Of a stretch of DNA of 64,000 nucleotides, positions 56,501 through 64,000 are shown piece after piece. Position numbers and translations under genes: made by a program. Under the pieces are notes generated by a model that was given only the letters and a program-made list of their open reading frames with translations, was not told the DNA's origin and made no database searches. Every line of letters begins with the position of its first letter. Position 1 is the stretch's first letter. Source of the DNA: an uncultured SAR86 cluster bacterium. Lineage in GTDB: Bacteria; Pseudomonadota; Gammaproteobacteria; Magnimaribacterales; D2472. The stretch is from positions 1 to 64,000 of the forward strand of contig CACEDQ010000005.1 in NCBI GenBank assembly GCA_902558375.1. Reading direction: 5' to 3'.

Positions 56501-57030
56501 CTAGATCAACTGCTGTTGATGGAGTTACACAGTATTCATGGGTTCAAAATGCTGCTGGACATGAACACCATAATTGGTATGGTTTTGGCAAGGTAGACGC
56601 ATCAGCTGCAGTTAATGTTGCTAAAGACTTTACAGCAAATAATCTTGGTTCCTTTGTTACAACTGGATTTATCAGCGAAACAGTAAATGGAGAAATACCT
56701 GATAATTCAGGCGGAAGTGTTCAGTTAGCATTAACCAAGCCAAGCGGTTCAAATGGTAAGATTGAATTTGTAAGAGTAAGCATAGACTTTGATCATACTG
56801 AACCTTGGTCTGTCGGTTTTAGACTTCAATCACCAGATGGAACTATTTTAAACATAATGCAGCCATATACTAATTTAAATAACCCTGGTGGAGGATATTA
56901 TTTTGATATTGGAGTAAGTGGTTTTTATGGTGAAAATATGGAAGGTGATTGGATATTAGAAGCTAGAGATTACTCTGAGGGCACCACAGGTGTTTTGAAG
57001 AGATGGGGAATAGAGTTGTATGGAAATTAA
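50584..57030 (+). CDS. Giant subtilase (S8) lipoprotein with cadherin-like repeats, cupredoxin insert and P-domain
   Basis: This 2148-aa surface protein starts with a lipobox (VLISC, Cys22) followed by nine Gly. In order: an Ig-like segment; an Asp-rich DGYISGA module at about 123-165; helical regions; cadherin/VCBS-like repeats at about 398-578; a second DGYISGA module at about 588-625; four more cadherin-like repeats at about 1125-1600, the last split by a cupredoxin-like domain (about 1470-1558; candidate copper ligands His1499, Cys1544, His1547, Met1550). The S8 domain has Asp1653 (IVDDGLEI), His1692 (GGGHGTS), Asn1800 and Ser1934 (NGTSAAAP). A proprotein-convertase-type P-domain closes it (about 2059-2148). 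It is expected to be an outer-membrane-anchored, calcium-dependent endopeptidase. No propeptide precedes the catalytic domain. The next gene overlaps its end by 11 nt. Confidence 0.9.
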   Translation: MLNRYLNQLFIIPISFVVLISCGGGGGGGGGEPSTPSPQPVVSLSADQTSVLVDSSTNLTWSSTNANSCSASWTSQTTTSGTASVTISTVGNNNFSITCSGAGGNGSASISIEGYRNTDGVVVDGYISGAEVCIDEDNSWTCDSDESSTTSDNDGKFTIKYANGNLVSIGGTDLDSQVLLENFLITHALDGHTDFKALTPVTSVAAFMQDSSLINAVLGIDSSIDVFSFDPVENKGDGDINDYLYEKGNQLTILALALQNVVNNSNSTTDTTQDYFKAIAEEIEKEYEETSIRVNIESEEFITKAFNNIIAAKETSISETNQANAITAISAYIPVIEIKSSNELTTSVIRFGLSTFQTDIKAISDGTATEQTVNSYAESILNYISEDQSVSAADIAVSVNAVSESVTTNEDNAVTVNVLLNDSYNPAEPLSLTVTNGANGTTAISEFTDKIVYTPNLNYNGNDVFTYTITQGGLTSSANVSVTIEPVNDAPSIDAASILEAEENQSSVATIAVSDVDNDQLELSMSGVDADSLNLSNDNVLTFKEDPDYETKSSYEITLSLTDGIETVTKDITIQIIDISYVFTGKVMDGYISGAEIYFDQNFNFTKDEGEFSATTLEDGSFIIDTGDNETLGACLAKRPIIADVPVGAIDSTLGEVTSAYQMILPSIDDTGFDAIVISPFTTLLGDAVIQGVNASDIVDELDIDAGCSDVGDTIAANISNELLQIKNSIEASLEISFDNLLVDFIEDSPNSTVTEAAAQNIAVFFPFFKELSDEFDAELTDIHQKNINTQVLIEKDSVNSILSSTEIEEMPLSFNAIYKTEPNDLGWYIEEKIVANGANISNSGEMEHFKCFSNDAQNCVTNTRSLDALSNASKRYTRTSSFKNDSYDPTNYSYRLVVEDEQRVDFDIDGNPLYRVCIDQNWLYLTPLNEAENFSTNDRYNTGVAHATSADDDCVSVINARDEALFVALVESFDDGINFEELDIRITNNKYAESTFFENKVNNIYQNRDTLDLDPLIQEIGSVPRTLREIETLRAKLNESSTDQISIYWAKRDADSQLVETSRIDINYDRNKDVFEYGTYENSSFGSEYTQVLKTEGQEARNAIVDTLYEKSAVFNNSDYLSYAPVFSSAAVYSIDENEVNVGTATATDADGDDVSFTITSDDLEITSDGVLTFISAPDYETQTSYTATITVSDGTNITTQDITINVNNINDNTPTITSVDTFNIDENLTAIGTLTGDDADGDAISFSISGDDASSVSVNAASGVLVFNTAPDFESKTAYSIVATVDDGLFSATQNITININNVDEPPVFTSSDTFSADENQTSMGSIAATDPEGASVSYAISGSDVDVFSISDSGVITFDSAPNYEVKNIYSITATASDGTIAATQDITININDVNDAPVVSAASYTLNLMPKDQTTKTLTLAASDEDGDTLTYTVVDNGSYGTASFTAQSSAETIGVSVEANNSGSGNVYVIDGTQNKAITLNVGTTYTFSHPQAHPLRFSTTSDGTHGGGSEFTTGVTTSDGSTVIEVTSSTPTTLYYYCSIHAGMGASATMVNSNGDSSITYKTSASTQAAQSETFTFKVNDGTVDSDNATISIDLRTDPLYQYQWHLNNTGQTNFATNAGTAGQDLNVDSVIIDGITGNGIKISIVDDGLEIAHEDLVDNVISGSWNFVNSSTDPTQPTSDEGGGHGTSIGGIIAAKGWNNIGVRGIAPNASMFGYNYLENQTTTNNNQAHGINPPGGVTADIYNMSYGIGYGSGNTRYSLQQFLSTSTEEKFVSGTSNLRDGKGALYIKSSGNDYDTQSDSICGTDKPLSCTETSIDNKNQSPYIIVVGALGADGEKTSYSTPGSSIWVSGFGGEFGYDSNVYNVSGVSLDPAIMTVDRSSCSLGYSRSGDNSSYGKNKFNLAGYNFSEQLNLNPDCNYNSHFNGTSAAAPTVSGVVALMLEANPDLTWRDVKHILVNTSAKIDATRSTAVDGVTQYSWVQNAAGHEHHNWYGFGKVDASAAVNVAKDFTANNLGSFVTTGFISETVNGEIPDNSGGSVQLALTKPSGSNGKIEFVRVSIDFDHTEPWSVGFRLQSPDGTILNIMQPYTNLNNPGGGYYFDIGVSGFYGENMEGDWILEARDYSEGTTGVLKRWGIELYGN

Positions 57031-57550
57031 ATTTAATCATATTCAAATGCATTATTTTTTTAGCATGTTTTTAATTTTTAGTTTTTATTCAGAGCTTACC
57101 TCTGAAGAGGAATTAATTTCTAATAAATTAAAGTACAACACTGAATTTGATAGTTTCGGTAAAGATGCATATTTAAAAGAACCCTTTAAAGGAGTTGAAT
57201 TGAATTTCAAAAAGAAATTTAATATTTTGAATGAGGAAATTCAAAGTGGAAATATGTCTGATGGAATGATTTTGCAACCCCAAGAATATATTCAAATTAA
57301 AGGGGTTGATAATAGATTGTTGTTATTCAATGGACATTTTTTAATTAAATTTAAAAAACTTCCTAATTTAAATGATTATGCTGATAAGCATCAGATCACT
57401 TTTGTAACTAGTCTGAGTGATATCAATGTTGCAGTTTTTAAATCAGAGGATATTTTAGAAATTAAATCAAAAATAGATCGTATAAGTAAAGATGGCAACA
57501 TACTTTCCATTGAATTAGATATTGTTGACCCATTTTTACAGCCAAATTAA
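57020..57550 (+). CDS. Secreted small protein resembling a subtilase propeptide/I9 inhibitor
   Basis: This 176-aa protein has a hydrophobic N-terminus; a start at the tenth codon (57047) would give a cleaner signal peptide. Its last 75 residues (NGHFLIKFKKLPNLNDYA, FVTSLSDINVAVFKSED, ILSIELDIVDPF) have the strand-helix pattern of S8 prodomains and I9-type inhibitors, including the closing SIELD segment like the propeptide 'sVE.D' end. It overlaps the subtilase gene by 11 nt and is probably translationally coupled to it. Because the subtilase lacks a prodomain in cis, this protein may serve as its folding chaperone and inhibitor in trans. The family link is by eye only. Confidence 0.5.
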   Translation: MEIKFNHIQMHYFFSMFLIFSFYSELTSEEELISNKLKYNTEFDSFGKDAYLKEPFKGVELNFKKKFNILNEEIQSGNMSDGMILQPQEYIQIKGVDNRLLLFNGHFLIKFKKLPNLNDYADKHQITFVTSLSDINVAVFKSEDILEIKSKIDRISKDGNILSIELDIVDPFLQPN

Positions 57551-57573
57551 ACTAATTCCCTAAAAGTTTTATT

Positions 57574-58353
57574 ATGAAATATAAGCTGCTTTCATTAACT
57601 ATACTTCCTTGTGTGTTATTTGCTCTAGATGTTGAAGTTTTTAGTTTAAAAAATAAAAACCCTGAAAAGATTTTATTTATTGGCAATAGTTATTTGTACT
57701 ATAACGATAGTCTTCACAATCACGTAAGACGAATGCTTGAAGAGTCTTATCAAAAAAAGATAAAAACTACCAACTATAAACTGGTAACAATTAGTGGTTC
57801 TAGGTCCTGGCATCATAATATTGATCATCCTTTGAAACACAAAAAGATTGGAGCAAAAAGACCTTTTGAGTTAGTAATTCTTCAAGGTGGTAGTGGGGAG
57901 ACTGATACTAAAAAAGAAAGAGACATTTTTGCAAAAGAAGTCAAAAAAAATATAACTAAAATTCAAAAATCTGGTGCTGAAGCTGCCCTATATATGATTC
58001 ATGCATATGTACCTCCGCACAAGCAGACAAATCCACAGATGATCAAGGACATTAAACAAATGTATATCGAAGCTGGTAATAAAAATAATGCTTTAGTGAT
58101 TCCAGTTGGTATAGCATTTGAAAAAGCATATAAGGCCAATCCAAAAATTGAATTACACAAATTTTTTGACGGCTCACACCCAAGTCTTTTAGGAACATAT
58201 TTAGCCTCATGTGTTGTGTATTCATCGATAACTCAACGTTCTCCAATTGGTATTAAATATGATTATTTTGGTCAAGTTGATAAAGCTGATATAGATTTCT
58301 TACAGTCTATTGCTCATGATACTGTCGAAGAGTTTTTTGGAATCTCTCTTTAG
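57574..58353 (+). CDS. Exported SGNH-hydrolase-like protein
   Basis: This 259-aa protein has a signal peptide (about residues 1-17). It then has an SGNH-type block: ILFIGNSYLYYND with a candidate nucleophile Ser39, a middle VILQGGSGET block and a C-terminal DGSHPSLLGTYL with the Asp-x-x-His pair. SGNH enzymes are esterases, lipases or carbohydrate deacetylases; the substrate is unknown. It follows the propeptide-like gene by 23 bp, so it may be part of the secreted subtilase unit. Confidence 0.72.
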   Translation: MKYKLLSLTILPCVLFALDVEVFSLKNKNPEKILFIGNSYLYYNDSLHNHVRRMLEESYQKKIKTTNYKLVTISGSRSWHHNIDHPLKHKKIGAKRPFELVILQGGSGETDTKKERDIFAKEVKKNITKIQKSGAEAALYMIHAYVPPHKQTNPQMIKDIKQMYIEAGNKNNALVIPVGIAFEKAYKANPKIELHKFFDGSHPSLLGTYLASCVVYSSITQRSPIGIKYDYFGQVDKADIDFLQSIAHDTVEEFFGISL

Positions 58354-58411
58354 TTTTTTATAAACAATAATTCTTAACAATTTATTAATTATAAAAGTGT
58401 ATAATTTTTAC

Positions 58412-59500
58412 ATGAAAATTGGTGTTCCAAAGGAAATAAAAAATAATGAATACAGGGTAGGTCTTACTCCTGATTCAGTTAAGCAGATTACTGATAATAA
58501 TCACGAAGTTTTTGTTCAAAAGGATGCTGGTTCTGAAATTGGATTTTTAGATTCAGACTACATTAATGCGGGTGCAACTATATTAGAAACACCAGATGAG
58601 CTTTATGCTGCTGTTGAATTGATTGTAAAAGTAAAAGAACCTGTTCCAGAAGAATTTAAATATTTAAATGAAGGACATACTGTATTTGCTTATTTGCATT
58701 TGGCAGGCGATCCTCAAACTGGTCTTGATTTGGCCTCCACTGGAGTAACTGGTATAGCCTTAGAAACAGTTACTTCTGAAGATGGCTCAATGCCATTGCT
58801 GTCTCCGATGAGTGCTATAGCAGGGCAGTTAAGCATAGTTGTTGGCTCCTATCATTTATTAAAACCAAATGGCGGTATGGGAACTTTAATTGGTTCCTTT
58901 GAGGATGTTACTCCAAGAACGGTTACTGTAATTGGTGCTGGTGTAGCTGGGAAGCAAGCTATTGAGAAGGCTATTGAAAACAAGGCTCATATTAAAATTA
59001 TTGATTTATCGGAGAAGAAGTTAAAGGAACTAGAAAGTATTTATGGTAATTCTAATATTGAATATATTCAATCTACTGAGTCCTCAATAGAAGCAGCTTT
59101 AACAGTCTCAGATTTAGTTATTGGTGCCGTATATGTAATTGGAAAACAGGCGCCTAAGGTCGTAAAAAATTCAATGCTAAAGAGCATGAGACCTGGTTCA
59201 GTTATGGTAGATATTTCAATCGATCAAGGCGGATGCTTTGAATCAAGTACACCTACTACCCACGATAACCCTACTTATAATAAAGATGGAATTATTCACT
59301 ATTGCGTAACTAATATGCCTGGAGCTGTTCCCCTAACAGCAACGCTTGCATTAAATAAAGCAACATTGCCATATGTTCTAGAGTTAGCTAATAAAGGTAT
59401 TGATCAAGCTTTAAATGACAACAAGCATTTAGCCAATGGGTTAAATATTAAAAACTCAGAGGTTGTTCATGAGGCAGTTAAAGAAGCATTATTAGCTTAA
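58412..59500 (+). CDS. ald: Alanine dehydrogenase
   Basis: This protein of about 362 aa catalyses reversible oxidative deamination of L-alanine to pyruvate and ammonia with NAD. The substrate-site residues Arg15 (EYRVGLTP), Lys75 (VKVKEP) and His96 (AYLHLA) match the family exactly. The nucleotide motif is GAGVAG and a catalytic Asp lies in VDISIDQGGCFESS. The frame is open upstream to a GTG at 58397, but the ATG at 58412 gives the conserved MKIGVPKEI start. A TATAAT at 58400-58405 places transcription start at or beside the ATG, so the mRNA may be leaderless. The PhzF gene starts 3 bp after its stop. Confidence 0.96.
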   Translation: MKIGVPKEIKNNEYRVGLTPDSVKQITDNNHEVFVQKDAGSEIGFLDSDYINAGATILETPDELYAAVELIVKVKEPVPEEFKYLNEGHTVFAYLHLAGDPQTGLDLASTGVTGIALETVTSEDGSMPLLSPMSAIAGQLSIVVGSYHLLKPNGGMGTLIGSFEDVTPRTVTVIGAGVAGKQAIEKAIENKAHIKIIDLSEKKLKELESIYGNSNIEYIQSTESSIEAALTVSDLVIGAVYVIGKQAPKVVKNSMLKSMRPGSVMVDISIDQGGCFESSTPTTHDNPTYNKDGIIHYCVTNMPGAVPLTATLALNKATLPYVLELANKGIDQALNDNKHLANGLNIKNSEVVHEAVKEALLA

Positions 59501-59503
59501 TCT

Positions 59504-60286
59504 ATGAAGCTGCCTATATATTATGTAGATGCTTTCACAGATCAGTTATTCTCTGGAAACCCTGCTGCTGTAGTCTTCTCGCAGATTAATGATTCAGATT
59601 TAATGCAAAAAATTGCAGCAGAAAATAATCTTTCTGAAACTGCATTTATTAGAGAAGATCAAGATGGGTATCATATAAGATGGTTTGCACCTTTATGTGA
59701 AATAGATCTATGCGGGCATGCAACCCTTGCTTCAGCTTTTATTTTTTTTAAATATATCCAGCCGCAAAAAGATGAATTTAAAGTCCAATCTTTAAAAAAC
59801 GGTGTTTTAAAAGTCACACGAAAAGATGATTTGCTTATTTTAGATTTTCCAAAAGACAACCTTAGAAAATATGATGACGTTTCGTTTGTAGAAAAAATCA
59901 TTGGCACCAAAGTAAATGACTTATATAAAGGAAGAAATGATATTTTGGCAATTGTAGAGTCTGAAGATGAGGTTAAAGATCTTAATATTGATCTTCAACT
60001 ACTTAATAACTCAGATGTAAGGGGATTAATAGTCTCAGCGCCTGGGACACATTATGATTTTGTCTCAAGATTTTTTGCTCCTTCAGCTGGAGTTAATGAA
60101 GACCCTGTTACAGGTTCTGCGCATACAACTCTTATACCGTATTGGTCGAGAAGATTAGATAAAACCTCTTTAAAAGCCAAACAATTATCTCAAAGAGGCG
60201 GGGTTTTATATTGTGAAGATATGAACGATAGAGTATTTATTGGTGGTAAAGCTGTTCAATACTTAAAGGGTGAAATAAGTATTTAA
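59504..60286 (+). CDS. PhzF-family isomerase/epimerase-like protein
   Basis: This 260-aa protein has the PhzF fold: a start with VDAFTDQLFSGNPAAVV, the conserved acidic residue Glu45 in NNLSETAFI, the motif CGHATLASAF and a second-half counterpart EDPVTGSAHTTL. Family members catalyse isomerisation or epimerisation, but most bacterial ones have no known substrate; phenazine synthesis is not implied here. It lies 3 bp after ald, suggesting a shared transcript. Its stop overlaps the stop of the convergent tdk by 4 nt. Confidence 0.9.
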   Translation: MKLPIYYVDAFTDQLFSGNPAAVVFSQINDSDLMQKIAAENNLSETAFIREDQDGYHIRWFAPLCEIDLCGHATLASAFIFFKYIQPQKDEFKVQSLKNGVLKVTRKDDLLILDFPKDNLRKYDDVSFVEKIIGTKVNDLYKGRNDILAIVESEDEVKDLNIDLQLLNNSDVRGLIVSAPGTHYDFVSRFFAPSAGVNEDPVTGSAHTTLIPYWSRRLDKTSLKAKQLSQRGGVLYCEDMNDRVFIGGKAVQYLKGEISI

Positions 60287-60864
60287 ACTAACTTAGTTAA
60301 TTCTCTGAAATGTTTACGACAAACTGGGGTGTAAATATCATTTCCACCAACAACAACCTTTGAACCTTCGGTTATAACTGAGCCATCTTTATCTCTTCTA
60401 ATAACCATTGTTGCTTTTCTTGCACACTCCGAACATATTGTTTTTAACTCTACAAGATTATCTGCCAAAGCCAATAATTCAGAACTACCATCAAATAGCT
60501 CACCTCTAAAATCTGTTCTAATTCCATAACACATTACTGGGTAATTTAACCTATCAGCAATCTCACCTAACTGTCTTACTTGTGACTTAGTTAAAAACTG
60601 AGCCTCATCAATTAATATACAGCTCAAATTAGCAGTTTTATTATCTTTTATAAATTCAATAAAGTTAAAATCTTTATCTGCAATAATAGCCTTAGCTTTT
60701 AAACCAATTCTAGAAATAATATTGCCCTCCGAATGTTCACTTGTTTCATTTGGTAAGAAAATCATTGTATCTAAGCCACTTTCTTTATAGTTATGGTTGG
60801 ATTGAAGTAATGATGTGGATTTACCAGCGTTCATTGTTGAGTAAAAGAAATGAAGTTTTGCCAT
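60283..60864 (-). CDS. tdk: Thymidine kinase (type II)
   Basis: This 193-aa enzyme phosphorylates thymidine in nucleoside salvage. It has a P-loop STMNAGKST at residues 9-17, the Walker B and catalytic segment CILIDEAQFL, and a C-terminal zinc site with cysteines in ICSECARK and PVCRKHF. The length is normal for the family. It is divergent from the small Smr gene across 39 bp. Confidence 0.96.
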   Translation of the reverse strand: MAKLHFFYSTMNAGKSTSLLQSNHNYKESGLDTMIFLPNETSEHSEGNIISRIGLKAKAIIADKDFNFIEFIKDNKTANLSCILIDEAQFLTKSQVRQLGEIADRLNYPVMCYGIRTDFRGELFDGSSELLALADNLVELKTICSECARKATMVIRRDKDGSVITEGSKVVVGGNDIYTPVCRKHFRELTKLV

Positions 60865-60903
60865 ATTTTTTATAATTTACTTATAACTAGGTAATAATAG
60901 AGC

Positions 60904-61137
60904 ATGAATGTTTTTCAAGAAAGGGGTATTACCCACCTAGATCTTCACGGCTTAAGACATATGGATGTTGCAGAAGAAGTATTGGATTTTGTTTTGCGAT
61001 ATCAAAAAGAGTTACCCTTAATGATAATCTGTGGAAACAGCAATCAAATGATTAAGATAGTCACTACTGAGCTAAACAAAAACTCTTTTACATATTCTTC
61101 ACCGAGGTTTGGTATTATTAGAGTAGAGGGTTTATAA
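60904..61137 (+). CDS. Small stand-alone Smr-domain protein
   Basis: This 77-aa protein consists almost entirely of a Smr-like domain: LDLHGLRHMDVAEEVLDFV (residues 12-30, with the DLHG motif) and LMIICGNSNQMIKIV, which takes the place of the family's GxG-containing loop. Smr domains bind or nick nucleic acids, some as endonucleases on stalled ribosomes or mRNA. The second-half glycine loop is less typical, so catalytic activity is uncertain. It is followed 3 bp later by the acyl-CoA dehydrogenase gene. Confidence 0.7.
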   Translation: MNVFQERGITHLDLHGLRHMDVAEEVLDFVLRYQKELPLMIICGNSNQMIKIVTTELNKNSFTYSSPRFGIIRVEGL

Positions 61138-61140
61138 AAT

Positions 61141-62295
61141 ATGATTAAAGATATCTTATTATTTGATCAACAAATATCTGAAGAAGAAAGAAGTATAAAA
61201 AATTCTGCAAGAGATTATTGTCAGTCAGAACTTATGCCAAGAATACTCGATGCCAATAGAAACGAAGTATTCGATAAGAACATATATAAAGAAATGGGTG
61301 AAATGGGTTTTCTCGGGGCGCCAATAAATGGCTATGGTTGCGCTGGTGTCAATTATGTCTCATATGGACTTATTGCAAGAGAGATCGAAAGGGTAGATTC
61401 AAGTTATAGATCTGCATATAGTGTTCAAACTTCATTAGCTATGCATGCTATATACAACTTTGGCTCTGAAGATCAAAAAAATTTCTACTTGCCTGAAATG
61501 GCAAAAGGTAATCTAATTGGCTGCTTTGGTTTAACAGAACCTGATGCAGGTTCAGATCCTGCATCTATGAAAACCCATGCAAAAAATACTGATAATGGTT
61601 TTATTTTAAATGGGTCGAAGACTTGGATTACAAATTCGCCAATTGCCGATGTATTAATCATTTGGGCTAAAGATGAACAGGGTGTTTTAAGAGGTTTTAT
61701 CGTTGATAGAGATTCAAAGGGTTTAAGCACTCCAACTCTTGAAGGAAAATTCTCACTAAGAGCATCTGTAACAGGTCAAATATTTCTTGATAATGTTTTT
61801 GTTCCTGAGGATAAAATGCTTCCAGAAGTGCAAAGTTTTAGAGGGCCATTTTCATGCCTGAATATGGCAAGATATGGTATTGCATGGGGTTCACTAGGTG
61901 CAGCAGAATTTTGTTGGGATGCTAGTTTAAATTATGCAAAAGAAAGAATTCAATTCAATAAACCTTTAGCTGCAAAACAGCTAATTCAAAAAAAACTAGC
62001 TGATATGGAGACGGAAATAACCTTAGGCCTGCAAACAGTTCTTCGTGTTGGAAGATTAATTGACGAAAAGAAATTTAAACCAGAAATGATATCTTTGGTT
62101 AAAAGAAATAATTGTCAAAAAGCTTTGGATATCGCTAGAGCAGCTAGAGATATTCATGGGGGTAATGGTATTTCTGATGAGTACCATGTGGTTAGACATT
62201 CAATGAATTTAGAAGCAGTTAATACTTATGAGGGCACGAGTGATATTCATGCCCTCATATTAGGTCAAAATCAAACTGAAATTTCTAGTTTTTAG
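61141..62295 (+). CDS. gcdH: Glutaryl-CoA dehydrogenase (acyl-CoA dehydrogenase family)
   Basis: This 384-aa flavoenzyme matches glutaryl-CoA dehydrogenase more than other acyl-CoA dehydrogenases. The end [16 protein letters not shown] contains the catalytic base Glu364, and the segments [30 protein letters not shown] and [18 protein letters not shown] are typical. It converts glutaryl-CoA to crotonyl-CoA in lysine and tryptophan breakdown. The electron acceptor would be an ETF encoded elsewhere. Its stop overlaps the stop of the convergent S9 peptidase gene by 11 nt. Confidence 0.9.
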   Translation: MIKDILLFDQQISEEERSIKNSARDYCQSELMPRILDANRNEVFDKNIYKEMGEMGFLGAPINGYGCAGVNYVSYGLIAREIERVDSSYRSAYSVQTSLAMHAIYNFGSEDQKNFYLPEMAKGNLIGCFGLTEPDAGSDPASMKTHAKNTDNGFILNGSKTWITNSPIADVLIIWAKDEQGVLRGFIVDRDSKGLSTPTLEGKFSLRASVTGQIFLDNVFVPEDKMLPEVQSFRGPFSCLNMARYGIAWGSLGAAEFCWDASLNYAKERIQFNKPLAAKQLIQKKLADMETEITLGLQTVLRVGRLIDEKKFKPEMISLVKRNNCQKALDIARAARDIHGGNGISDEYHVVRHSMNLEAVNTYEGTSDIHALILGQNQTEISSF

Positions 62296-64000
62296 AGGTC
62301 TTTAAATATTTTCCAAGAAACTGCTCATAGTCCTTGTATAAAGCTAAATTTGCAACTTCACTTCTAAAACCATGGCCTTCATCACCTTTTATGATGTACT
62401 CATAATATTTACCGTGTTTTTTAAGTTCAGACACCATATCTACAGTTTCTTGATACCTAACTTGAACGTCTCTTCTACCAGTTATAATTAAGACTGGATC
62501 ATCAACATTCTTAACATGGAAAATTGGACTATTTTCATATAAGTTTTTATAGTCTTCAGGCACGTCTGGGTTTCCTTTTTCGATATACTCCATTGGCATA
62601 CCAATCTTACTCCACATTAATCCTCTGAGATCTTTTGAAGTTAAATCAAAAGTTCCAACGTAAGTAATAATACATTTGAACATATTTGGATTTTTTGTTG
62701 CCGCTTGCATCGCAGCGTAACCTCCGTAACTTGCACCAGATATACATACATTATCCATATCAACATAGCCTTGTTCATTTGCCCACATCAAAGCATCATA
62801 CTTATCAGTTTGCATAGTTTTACCCATCTGATGATTAGCAAGAATCATTTCTTTTCTACCATGACCAGTAGAGCCTCTATAATTTGGTTGAATTACGCCA
62901 TATCCTCTTGATGCATAAAATTGAACTTCTGGATTGTATCCCCAATAGTCTCTCGCATTAGGTCCTCCGTGCGGATGCAATATAAAAGGTATCTTTGTAC
63001 CTTCTTTATAATTAGCTGGAAGGGTTATATAACCATGAAGCTTTAAACCATCTCTTGCTTTATAAGTAAATGGCTGCATTTTTGCCAGCTTGTAGTCTTT
63101 CATCCACGGAGCATAGTCAGCAATCAAAGACAATGATCCTTTTGAAATATCAAACATGTATGAAGCTCCAGGGTTGGTATCACTTCTTACATTTACTAAG
63201 AATCTTGTTAGATCTTGACTCCAATCTGTTAAAGCTATTCTTTCTCCAGGGAAAGCACCTTCTAGTGACTTAACAACTGATTGAAAAAAACCATCAAAAA
63301 ATATGTCAACTGGTTTATCTGCCTGATATGAGAATCCGAATAAACCATCACCGGTTTCATCAAACCAAAGATTAAGAGTGTTATCACCTTGTAAAGGGCT
63401 GGAAATATCAAAATCAGGATCATGATAAATCATTTCAACATATTCTTCTGTATCGTAATCCATTGCCCATAAGGCATTTGTATCTGTTTCATTTAATATA
63501 GTTCCATCTTTTTTGACAGCTTGGCCAACACCTAAAATAGTTTTATTATCTATATCAAATGATATTGGTGAAAAACATGCTTCCTGATGTCTACATTTAC
63601 CAACTCTTTTATGATTTCCATTTTTGTCGTATTTGTAGAATGAAGTCACAAGACCCATATCTGGGCCATCATCTGTAAATGTACTAAAACCTTTTGGATT
63701 TCCATCCCAGTCCAGCAGCCAATTAGCAACAGCTTCATTTTTAATTGTTGGTACTCTTGCAACCAATTTTGTTTGCTTGGTATTAATATCTAACCAATAT
63801 AAATCCCGAAATTCTCTATAATTACTATTTCTATTAATTGTGATTAAAATTTTATTTGGAAACTTTGGAAATATAGAATAAACAAAAGGAATTTCTAATC
63901 CAGGCTTATTTTTAAATCTTTTTGCAGCAATTAGTAATTTTGTATCTGTTCCATCTCTTTTTACAGTATAAATACTTGCAGAATCTAAACTTGCTCTTCC
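62285..64000 (-). CDS. S9-family prolyl oligopeptidase-like peptidase (5' end outside the window)
   Basis: At least 571 residues are present and the frame stays open to the window edge, so the N-terminus is missing. The visible N-terminal part is a beta-propeller with repeated WxD-type strands. The C-terminal alpha/beta-hydrolase domain has the nucleophile elbow [10 protein letters not shown], an Asp in [12 protein letters not shown] and the His in GDEGHGF. The [17 protein letters not shown] segment forms the oxyanion region. Such acylaminoacyl- or dipeptidyl-peptidases cleave small peptides. Whether it is exported cannot be seen without the N-terminus. Confidence 0.88.
   Translation of the reverse strand, partial: GRASLDSASIYTVKRDGTDTKLLIAAKRFKNKPGLEIPFVYSIFPKFPNKILITINRNSNYREFRDLYWLDINTKQTKLVARVPTIKNEAVANWLLDWDGNPKGFSTFTDDGPDMGLVTSFYKYDKNGNHKRVGKCRHQEACFSPISFDIDNKTILGVGQAVKKDGTILNETDTNALWAMDYDTEEYVEMIYHDPDFDISSPLQGDNTLNLWFDETGDGLFGFSYQADKPVDIFFDGFFQSVVKSLEGAFPGERIALTDWSQDLTRFLVNVRSDTNPGASYMFDISKGSLSLIADYAPWMKDYKLAKMQPFTYKARDGLKLHGYITLPANYKEGTKIPFILHPHGGPNARDYWGYNPEVQFYASRGYGVIQPNYRGSTGHGRKEMILANHQMGKTMQTDKYDALMWANEQGYVDMDNVCISGASYGGYAAMQAATKNPNMFKCIITYVGTFDLTSKDLRGLMWSKIGMPMEYIEKGNPDVPEDYKNLYENSPIFHVKNVDDPVLIITGRRDVQVRYQETVDMVSELKKHGKYYEYIIKGDEGHGFRSEVANLALYKDYEQFLGKYLKTSKN

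Overview
The window is a compact, strongly A+T-rich bacterial chromosome segment with no rRNA, CRISPR array, insertion sequence or prophage. Gene order points to a gammaproteobacterium: tig-clpP-clpX-lon-hupB-ppiD, mltD-gloB facing rnhA-dnaQ, and hda next to wrbA and a DUF2069 gene. Low G+C, very short spacers, many overlapping 3' ends, large TonB-dependent receptors and a focus on peptides and amino acids suit a streamlined marine lineage such as SAR86. That assignment is inference from gene content, not from a marker gene.

Layout. 0-7.5 kb: hda, sppA, wrbA with a DUF2069 gene, a TlpA-like lipoprotein, xseA with an M23 peptidase, an EamA transporter and a beta-carbonic anhydrase. 7.6-12.6 kb: tRNA-Val and tRNA-Asp, htpG, gpsA, folD, tRNA-Pro and tRNA-Arg. 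12.6-17.4 kb: opgB (phosphoglycerol transferase), trhO, a GST-like protein and glutamate dehydrogenase. 17.5-25.5 kb: tRNA-His and the protein quality-control cluster (trigger factor, ClpXP, Lon, HU, PpiD). 25.5-28.9 kb: an oligopeptide ABC importer without its ATPases. 28.9-33.7 kb: mltD, gloB, rnhA, dnaQ, gltX. 33.7-46.8 kb: a LysR regulator divergent from a TonB-dependent receptor, then an SLC13 transporter, gamma-glutamyltransferase, an exported M20 amidohydrolase, a methyltransferase, fabI and a second TonB-dependent receptor. 46.8-49 kb: an indoleamine 2,3-dioxygenase-family protein, an unassigned structured RNA with its own promoter and terminator, a TonB-C-like secreted protein and tRNA-Ala. 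49-58.4 kb: a Baeyer-Villiger-type monooxygenase and a secreted module (a 2148-residue subtilase lipoprotein, a propeptide-like small protein, an SGNH-type protein). 58.4-64 kb: alanine dehydrogenase, PhzF-like protein, thymidine kinase, a small Smr protein, glutaryl-CoA dehydrogenase and an S9 peptidase cut by the window end.

How the genes fit together. Besides housekeeping there is a consistent protein and amino-acid theme. Secreted or envelope peptidases (subtilase, GGT, M20) and TonB/Opp uptake would supply peptides and amino acids; the S9 peptidase may belong to the same theme, but its N-terminus is missing, so its location is unknown. Glutamate and alanine dehydrogenases, the IDO-family enzyme and glutaryl-CoA dehydrogenase would feed them to central metabolism.

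The most notable items are the roughly 220-nt RNA at about 48076-48296, which has a near-consensus promoter, a possible H-type pseudoknot and a strong terminator; the giant subtilase with a type-1-copper-like cupredoxin domain inserted in a cadherin-like repeat; and the overlapping downstream gene that looks like a propeptide or inhibitor encoded in trans.
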